This document shows, in pieces, positions 56,101 through 64,000 of a stretch of DNA of 64,000 nt (positions within the stretch are counted from its first letter, which is position 1; each line of letters starts with the position of its first letter). Source of the stretch: Chenopodium formosanum (Eukaryota; Streptophyta; Magnoliopsida; Caryophyllales; Amaranthaceae); assembly GCA_024500155.1 (NCBI GenBank), contig CM044868.1:37549665-37613664 (forward strand), in the 5' to 3' direction. The notes below the pieces were generated by a model. The model was not told the origin of the DNA, made no database searches, and saw only the letters and a program-made list of their open reading frames with translations. The position numbers were made by a program, and so were the translations under genes.

Positions 56101-59100
56101 AATAATTCTTTTTGAATCGAACAAAAGTAGTATAACACATTCAAACAAATATTTTTAAATCATATTAAATTTAAACATATTCAAACATAGCATTTTAAAT
56201 CAAATGAAAGTCAAACACATTCAAACATAGCTTTTTAAATCAAATGAAAGTCAAACACATTCAAACAAATCTTTTTAAATCAGATGAAAGTAAAACACAT
56301 TCAAAAAAAGCTTTTTGAATCAAATGAAATATAATACATTCAAACATAGCTTTTTGAATCAAATGAAATTTAAACACATTCAAACAAATCTTTTTAAATC
56401 AAATGAAAGTCAAACACATTCAAACATAGCTTTTTGAATCAAATGAAAATCAAGCACATTCAAACAAAGCTTTTTGAATAAAATGAAAGTCAAACACATT
56501 CAAATAAATCTTTTTGAATCGAAATAAAGTCGAACACATTCAAACTAAGCTTTTTGAATCAAATGAAAGTAAAACACACTCTAACAATTCTTTTTGAATC
56601 GAAAAAAGTATAAAACATTCAAACAAATATTTTTAAATCATATGAAAGTCAAACATATTAAAACATAGCATTTTGAATCAAATGAAAGTCAAACACATTC
56701 AAACATAGCTTTTTTAATCAAATAAAAGTCAAACACATTCAAACAAAACTTTTTAAATAAAATGAAAGTCAAACACATTTAAACAAAACTTTTTGAATCA
56801 AATGAAAGTTAAACACATTCAAACATAGCTTTTAAAATCAAATGAAAGTCAAACACATTCATACAAAGCTTTTTAAATCAAATGAAAGTCAAACACATTC
56901 AAATAAATCTTTTTGAATCGAATTAAAGTCAAACACATTCAAACAAAGCTTTTTGAATCAACTGAAAGTCAAACACATTCAAACAAATATTTCTAAATCA
57001 TAAGAAAGTCAAACATATTCAAACATAGCTTTTTAAATCAAATTAAAGACAAACACATTTAAACAAAGCTTTTTAAATCAAATAAAAGTCAAACACATTC
57101 AAACATATCTTTTTGAATCAAATGAAATTTAAACACATTCAAACAAATCATTTTAAATCAAATGAAAGTCAAACACGTTCAAACATAGATTTTTGAATCA
57201 AATGAAAGTCAAGCACATTCAAACAAAGCTTTTTGAATAAAATAAAAGTCAAACACATTCAAATAAATCTTTTTGAATCGAAATAAAGTCAAACACATTC
57301 AAACAAAGCTTTTTGAATCAAATAAAGTCAAACACATTCAAACATAGCTTTTTGAATCAAATGATAGTCAAACACATTCAAACAAATCTTTTTAAATCAA
57401 ATGAAAGTGAAACACCTTCAAACAAAGATTTTTGAATCAAATAAAAGTTAAACACATTCAAACATAGCTTTTTGCATCAAATGAAAGTCAAACACATTCA
57501 AACAAAGCTTTTTAAATCAAATGAAAGTCAAACACATTCAAATAAATCTTTTTGAATAAAACTAAAGTCAAAAACACTTAAACTAAGCTATTTTAACTAA
57601 ATGAAAGTCAAACACATTCAAACAAATATTTTTAAATCATATGAAAGTCAAACACATTCAAACATAGCTTTTTGAATCAAATGAAAGTCAAACACATTCA
57701 AACAAAGCTTTTTGAATCAAATGAAAGTCAAACACATTCAATCAAATCTTTTTAGATTGAAATAAAGTCAAACACATTCAAACAAAGCTTTTAAAATTAA
57801 ATGAAAGTCAAACACATTCAAACGAAGGTTTTTGAATCAAATGAAATTTAAACATATTAAAACAAATCTGTTCGAATAAAAATAAAGTAAAACAAATTCA
57901 AACAAAGCTTTTTGAATAAAAAAAAAGTCAAACACATTCAAACAAACTTTTTGAATCAAATGAAAGTCAAACACATACAGAAAATCTTTTAAAATCAAAT
58001 GAAAGTCAAACACATTAAAACATAGCTTTTTGAATCAAATGAAAGTCAAACACATTCAAATAAAGTTTTTTGAATCAAATGAAAGTCAAACACATTCAAA
58101 TAAATCTTTTTGAATTGAAATAAAGTCAAACACATTCAAACAAAGCTTTTTGAATCAAATGAAAGTCAAACACATTCTGACAATTCTTTTTGAATCGAAA
58201 AAAAGTAAAACACATTCAAACAAATATTTTTAAATCATATGAAAGTCAATCATATTAAAACATAGCATTTTGAATCAAATGAAAGTCAAACACAATTAAA
58301 CATAGCTTTTTTAATCAAATGAAAGTCAAACACATTTAAACAAATCTTTTTAAATCAAATGAAAGTCAAACAAATTCAAACAAAGCTTTTTGAATCAAAT
58401 GAAAATCAAACACAGTCAAATAAATCTATTTGAATTAATAAAATTCAAAACCATTTTAACAAATCTTTTTAGATCGAAATTCAGTGAAATAATTCTCTTT
58501 AGATCGAAATTCAGTCAAACACATTCTAACAATTCTTTTTGTATAGAAAAAAAGTAAAACACATTCAAACAAATTTTTTTGAGTCAAAAGAAAGTCAAAC
58601 ACATTCAACCAAAGCTTTTTTAATCAAAATAAAGTCAAACACATTCAAAAAAACCTTTTTGAATCAAATATAATCAAACAATTCTTTTTGAATAAAAAAA
58701 ATTAAACTCATTCAAACAAAGCTTTCTGAATCAAAAGAAAGTAAAATACGTTCTAACAAAGCTTTTTGAATTAATTGAAAGTCAAACACATTCAAACAAA
58801 TCTTTTTAAATCAAATGAAAGTCAAACACATTCAAACAATTCCTTTTGAATCAAATGAAAGTCAAACACATTCAAATTAATCTTTTTGAATCGAAATAAA
58901 GTCATACACAATCAAATAAAGCTTTTTGAATCAAATGACAGTCAAACACATTCAAACAAAGCTTTTTGAATCGAAAAAAGTAAAAACACATTCAAACAAA
59001 GAATTTTGAATCAAAAGAAAGTCAAACACATTCAAACAAAGTTTTTTTGAATCAAATGAAAGTTAAAAACATTCAAACAAATCTTTTTAAACCATATGAA

Positions 59101-61737
59101 AGCCAAACACATTCAAACATAGCTTTTTGAATCAAACGAAAGTCTAACACATTTAAACAAAGCTTTTTGAATCAAATGAAAGTCAAACATATTTAAGCAT
59201 CCTTTTTTATTAAATGAAAGTCAAACACATTCAAATAAATCTTTTTGAATCGAAATAAAGTCAAACATATTCAAACAAAACTTTTTGAATCAAATGAAAG
59301 TCAAACACATTCAAAAATGCTTTTTAAATCAAATGAAATTTAAACACATTCAAACAAATCTTTTTGGATAGTAATACAGTCAAACACATTCAAACAAAAC
59401 TTTATGAATTAAAAGAAAGTCAAACACATTCAAACAATTCTTTTTGAATTGAAAAAAGTAAAAACACATTCAAACAAATCTTTTTAAACCATATGAAAGT
59501 CAAACACATTAAAACAAAGTTTTTTGAATCAAATATAAGTAAAAAAACATTCAAAAAAATCTTTTTAAACCATATGAAAGCCAAACATATTCAAACATAG
59601 CTTTTTTAACCAAATGAAAGTCAAACACATTCAAATTAACCTTTTTGAATCGAAATAAAGTCAAACACAATCAAATAAAGCTTTTTGAATCAAATTAAAG
59701 TCAAACACATTCAAACAAAGCTTTTTGAATCAAATGAAATTTAAACACTTTCAAATAAATACTTTTGGATCGAAATACAGTCACACACATTCAAACAAAG
59801 CTTTACGAATCAAAAGAAAATCAAACACAATCAAACAAATATGTTTGAATCGAAAAAAGTAAAAACACAGTCAAACAAAGCATTTTGAATCAAAAGAGAT
59901 TCGAACTCATTCAAACAAAGTTTATTGAATCAAATGAAAGTAAAAAACATTCAAACAAATCTTTTTAAACCAAATGAAAGCCAAACACATTCAAACATAG
60001 CTTTTTGAATCAAATGAAAGTCTAACACATTTAAACAAAGCTTTTTGAATCAAAAGAAAGTCAAACACATTCAAACAAATCTTTTTAGATCGAAATTCAG
60101 TCAATTACATTCAAACAAAGCTTTAGAAATCAAAAGTAAGTCAAAAACATTCTAATAATTCTTTTTGAATCGAACAAAAGCATAACACATTCAAACAAAT
60201 ATTTTTAAATCATATAAAATTCAAACATATTCAAACATAGATTTTTAAATCAAATGAAAGACAAACACATTCAAACATAGCTTTTTAAATTAAATGAAAG
60301 TCAAACACATTCAAACAAATCTTTTTAAATCAGATGAAAGTAAAACACATTCAAAAAAAGCTTTTTGAATCAAATGAAATATAATACATTCAAACAAAGC
60401 TTTTTAAATCAACTAAAAGCCAAACTCATTCAAAAAAGCTTTTTGAATTAAATGAAAGTCAAACACATTCAAACAAATAATTCTAAATCATATGAAAGTC
60501 AACCATATTCAAACATAGCTTTTTAAATCAAATGAATCATATGAAAGTCAACCATATTCAAGCATAGCTTTTTAAATCAAATGAAAGACAAACACATTTA
60601 AACAAAGCTTTTTGAATAAAATTGAAAATCAAACACATTCAAATAAATCCTTTTGGATCGAAATACAGTGACACACATTCAAACAAAGCTTTATGAATCA
60701 AAAGAAAGTCAAACACATTCAAACAATTCTTTTTGAATCGAAAAAAGTAAAAAACACATTCAAAGAAAGCTTTTTGAATCAAAAGAAAGTCAAACACATT
60801 TAAACAAAGTTTATTGAATCAGATGAAAGTAAAAAACATTCAAACAAATCTTTTTAAACCATATAAAAGCCAAACACATTCAATCATATCTTTTTGAATC
60901 AAATGAAAGTCTAACACATTAAAAAAAAACTTTTTGAATCAAATGAAAGTCAAACACATTCAAATATATCTTTTTAGATCAAAATTCAGTCAAACACATT
61001 CTAACTAAGCTTTAGGAATCAAAAGAAAGTCAAACACATTCTAATAATTCTTTTAGAATCGAACGAAAGTATAACACGTTCAAACAATTATTTTTAAATC
61101 ATATAAAATTCAAACATTTTCAAACATAGCTTTTTAAATCAAATGAAAGTCAAACACATTCAAACATAGCTTTTTAAATTAAATGAAAGTCAAACACATT
61201 CAAACAAATCTTTTTAAATCAGATGAAAGTCAAACACATTCAAATAAAGTTTTTTGAATCAAATAAAATATAGTACATTCAAACAAAGCTTTTTGAATCA
61301 ACTGAAAGCCAAACTCATTCAAAAAAACTTTTTGAATTAAACGAAAGTCAAACACATTCAAACAAATATTTCTAAATCATATGAAAGTCAAACATATTCA
61401 AAAATAGCTTTTTAAATCAAATGAAAGAAAAACACATTTAAACAAAGCTTTTTGAATAAAATTGAAAGTCAAACACATTCAAATAAATCCTTTTGGATCA
61501 AAATACAGTCACACACATTCAAACAAAGCTTTATGAATCAAAAGAAAGTCAAACACATTCAAACAATTCTTTTTGAATCGAAAAAAAGTAAAAAACACAT
61601 TCAAACAAAGGTTTTTGAATCAAAAGAAAGTCAAACACATTCAAACAAAGTTTATTGAATCAAATGAAAATAAAAAACATTCAAACAAATCTTTTTAAAC
61701 CATATGAAAGGTAAACACATTCAAACATATCTTTTTG
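50147..61737 (+). repeat. Duplicated block of about 5.8 kb in the right array
   Basis: About 50147-55954 and 56308-61737 are near-identical monomer by monomer. The offset is 6,161 bases at the left end and 5,783 at the right, because the second copy lost about 320 bases near 58640 and about 55 near 58060. The right copy begins inside a monomer whose last bases read ATATAATACATTCAAACA. The same monomer occurs at about 54600 and 50170, which marks the probable crossover point. Confidence 0.85.
53400..56300 (+). repeat. Period of about 880 bases within the right array
   Basis: Marker monomers such as TTTAGATCGAAATTCAGT, followed by AATAATTCTTTTTGAATCGAAC, recur near 54300, 55190 and 56030, with the surrounding variants in the same order. 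This is about 22 monomers per unit, more diverged than the 5.8-kb duplication that copies it. Confidence 0.65.
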
Positions 61738-62159
61738 AAAGTCAAACACATTGAAAAAAAGCTTTTTGAATCAAGTGAAAGTCAAACACATTCAAACAAA
61801 GCTTTTTGAATCAAATGAAAGTATAACACATTTAAATAAAGTGTTTTGAATCAAATGAAAGTCAAACACATTCAAACAAAACTTTTTAGATCGAAATTCA
61901 GTCAAACACATTCAAACAAAGCTTTATGAATCAAAAGAAAGTCAAACACATTTTAACAATTCTTTTTAAATCGAAAAAAAGTAAAACACATTTAAACAAA
62001 CTTTTTTGAATCAAAAGAAAGTCAAACACATTCAAACAAAGCTTTTTGAATCAAATGAAAGTCAAACACATTCAAACAAAGCTTTTTGAATCAAATAAAA
62101 GTCAAACACATTCAATCAAATCTTTTTAGATCGAAATACATTCAAACACATTCCAACAA

Positions 62160-64000
62160 AGCTTTATGAATCAAAAGAAAGTCAAACACATTTTAACAAT
62201 TGTTTTTGAATCGGAAAAAAGTAAAACACATTCAGACCAAGTTTTTTTAATCAAAACAAAGTTAAACACATTCAAACAAAGCTTTTTGAATCTAATGAAA
62301 GTCAAACACATTTTAACAAATATTTCTAAATCATATGAAAGTCAAACATCTTCAAACATAGATTTTTAAATCAAATGAAAGACAAACACATTTAAACAAA
62401 GCTTTTTAAATCAAATTGAAAGTCATACGCATTCAAACAAATCTTTTTGGATCGAAATACAGTCAAACACAGCTTTTTGAGCCAAATGAAAGTTAAATAC
62501 AATCAAACAAAGTTTTTTGAATCAAATGAAAATCAAACACAATAAAATAAATCTTTTTGAATAAATAAAATTCAAATTCATTCAAACAAATATTTTAGAT
62601 CGAAATTCCGTGAAATAAATTCTTACAAAGCTTTATGAATCAAAGGAAAGTCAAACACAGTCTAACAAATTCTTTTTCTATAGAAAAAATGTAAAAAACA
62701 TTCAAACAAATTTTTTTGAATGAAAAGAAAGTCAAACACATTCAAGCAAAGCTTTTTGAAACAAAAGAAAGTCAAACACATTCAAACAAAGCTTTTTGAA
62801 TCAAAATAAAGTCATACACATTCAAACATAGCTCTTTGAATAAAATGAAAGTAAAAAACAATCAAACAAAGCTTTTTGAAACAAATGAAAGTCAAAAACA
62901 TTTAAACAAATCTTTTTACATCGAAATACAATTAAACACATTCAAACAAAGCATTATGAATTAAAAGAAAGTCAAACACATTCTAATTATTCTTTTTGAA
63001 TCGAAAAAAAGTAAAACACATTCAAACAAAGCTTTTTGAATTAAAAGAATGTAAAACATATTCAAACAAAGTTTTTTGAATCAAATGAAAGTCAAACACA
63101 TTCAAATAACTCTTTTAAATCAAATGAAAGTCAAACACATTCAAACATAGCTTTTTGAATCAAATGAAAGTCAAACACATTCAAATAACTCTTTTAAATC
63201 AAATGAAAGTCAAACACATTCAAACATAGCTTTTTAAATCAAATGAAAGTTAAACACATTCAAACAAAGCTTTTTGAATCAAATGAAAGTCAAACACGTT
63301 TATAAAAAGCTTTTTGAATCAAATATATTCAAACAGTTCTTTTTGAATCAAAAAAACATAAACACATTTTAACAAAGCTTTATGAATCAAAAGAAAGTCA
63401 AACACATTTTAACAATTCTTTTTGAATCGGAAAAAAGTAAAACACATTCAAACCAAGTTTTTTTAATCAAAACAAAGTCAAACACATTCAAACAAAGCTT
63501 TTTGAATCTAATGAAAGTCAAACACATTTTAACAAATATTTCTAAATCATATGAAAGTCAAACAACTTCAAACATAGCTTTTTAAATCAAATGAAAGACA
63601 AACACATTTAAACAAAGCTTTTTAAATCAAATTGAAAGTCATACACATTCAAACAAATCTTTTTGGATCGAAATACAGTCAAACACAGCATTTTCAGCCA
63701 AATGAAAGTTAAATACATTCAAACAAAGTTTTTTGAATCAAATGAAAATCAAACACAGTCAAATAAATCTTTTTGAATAAATAAAATTCAAATTCATTCA
63801 AACAAATATTTTAGATCAAAATTCCCTGAAATAAATTCTTTCAAAGCTTTATGAATCAAAGGAAAGTCAAACACAGTCTAACAATTCTTTTTCTATAGAA
63901 AAAATGTAAAAAACATTCAAACAAATTTTTTTGAATGAAAAGAAAGTCAAACACATTCAAGCAAAGCTTTTTGAATAAAAAGAAAGTCAACTTTTTGAAT
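62160..64000 (+). repeat. Duplicated block of about 1.2 kb at the right end
   Basis: From 62161 and from 63377 the monomer sequence runs in parallel with an offset of 1,216 bases (for example CAAAGGAAAGTC at 62641 and 63857). The second copy is cut by the end of the window. Confidence 0.75.

Larger units (their letters stand above)
49613..64000 (+). repeat. 40-bp satellite array, right arm
   Basis: The same 40-bp monomers, in the same orientation as the left arm, continue to the end of the window with no other insertion seen. Variants include short monomers and occasional 52-54 base additions. Larger duplications are listed separately. Translation gives a 40-residue periodic peptide rich in Lys, Gln, Ser and Asn, because three 40-bp units equal 40 codons; it is not coding. 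Confidence 0.95.

Overview
This is a repeat-dense plant nuclear window with no ordinary host gene, rRNA or tRNA that I can support. It looks like a heterochromatic 40-bp satellite array that was invaded by a very large Ty3/gypsy retrotransposon of the Tat/Ogre type, which was then invaded four more times. The plant assignment rests on four things: Tat-lineage pol with a second, archaeal-type RNase H; a primer binding site matching plant tRNA-Arg(ACG); short introns of about 75-90 bp with GT...AG ends; and plant-specific antisense genes. The 40-bp monomer (with an AAGCTT core) recalls the Chenopodium minisatellite family known as 12-13P / CficCl-61-40, so I favour Chenopodium (for example quinoa or a relative). 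That is from memory and not checked against a database. All coordinates and counts were made by eye.

Layout. 1-1246: unclassified G/T-rich then A-rich flank. 1247-6513 and 49613-64000: one satellite array, same orientation on both sides, carrying higher-order repeats (a 360-bp 9-mer x3; a block of about 955 bp x2; a block of about 5.8 kb duplicated at 50.1-61.7 kb). 6514-49612: the outer element, 43.1 kb as it stands and about 19.2 kb once the four insertions are subtracted. Its order is LTR, PBS, leader, gag, protease | insertion 1 | RT | insertion 2 | RNase H, archaeal RNase H, integrase, then two genes on the opposite strand, a tandem-repeat tract, a polypurine tract and the LTR. Flanking 5-mers caagc/taaac fit a satellite caaac target with one transition on each side.

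Insertions. (1) 12741-23998, an 11.3-kb Tat element on the minus strand, between protease and RT, with its own plus-strand antisense gene. (2) 25746-28501, a 2.76-kb solo LTR inside pol. (3) 32633-42026, a 9.4-kb gag-only, non-autonomous sister of the outer element on the minus strand, with perfect AGGTT target duplications. (4) 42236-42726, a 491-bp solo LTR related to insertion 1, with perfect ATACC duplications. Insertions 3 and 4 both interrupt the same antisense gene of the outer element; its first exon reads open across both.

Most interesting points. The outer element carries two minus-strand genes between pol and the 3' LTR: a six-exon plant-mobile-domain (PMD) gene with five phase-0 introns (43663-46018) and a second, intron-containing gene (31484-42924). 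In the outer element and in insertion 1, the LTR promoter and the internal antisense promoters carry the same element-specific short motif array just upstream of a TATA box: GGCGC words in the outer element, CACGTG G-boxes in insertion 1. The gag-only element has CCGTG-N-CACGG inverted repeats before its LTR TATA box and again through its leader, including a perfect 49-bp palindrome at 40033-40081. I read this as a shared promoter design in which each family re-invents its own motif. All protein genes here carry stops or frameshifts except the first exon of the second antisense gene and the 351-codon gag of insertion 3.
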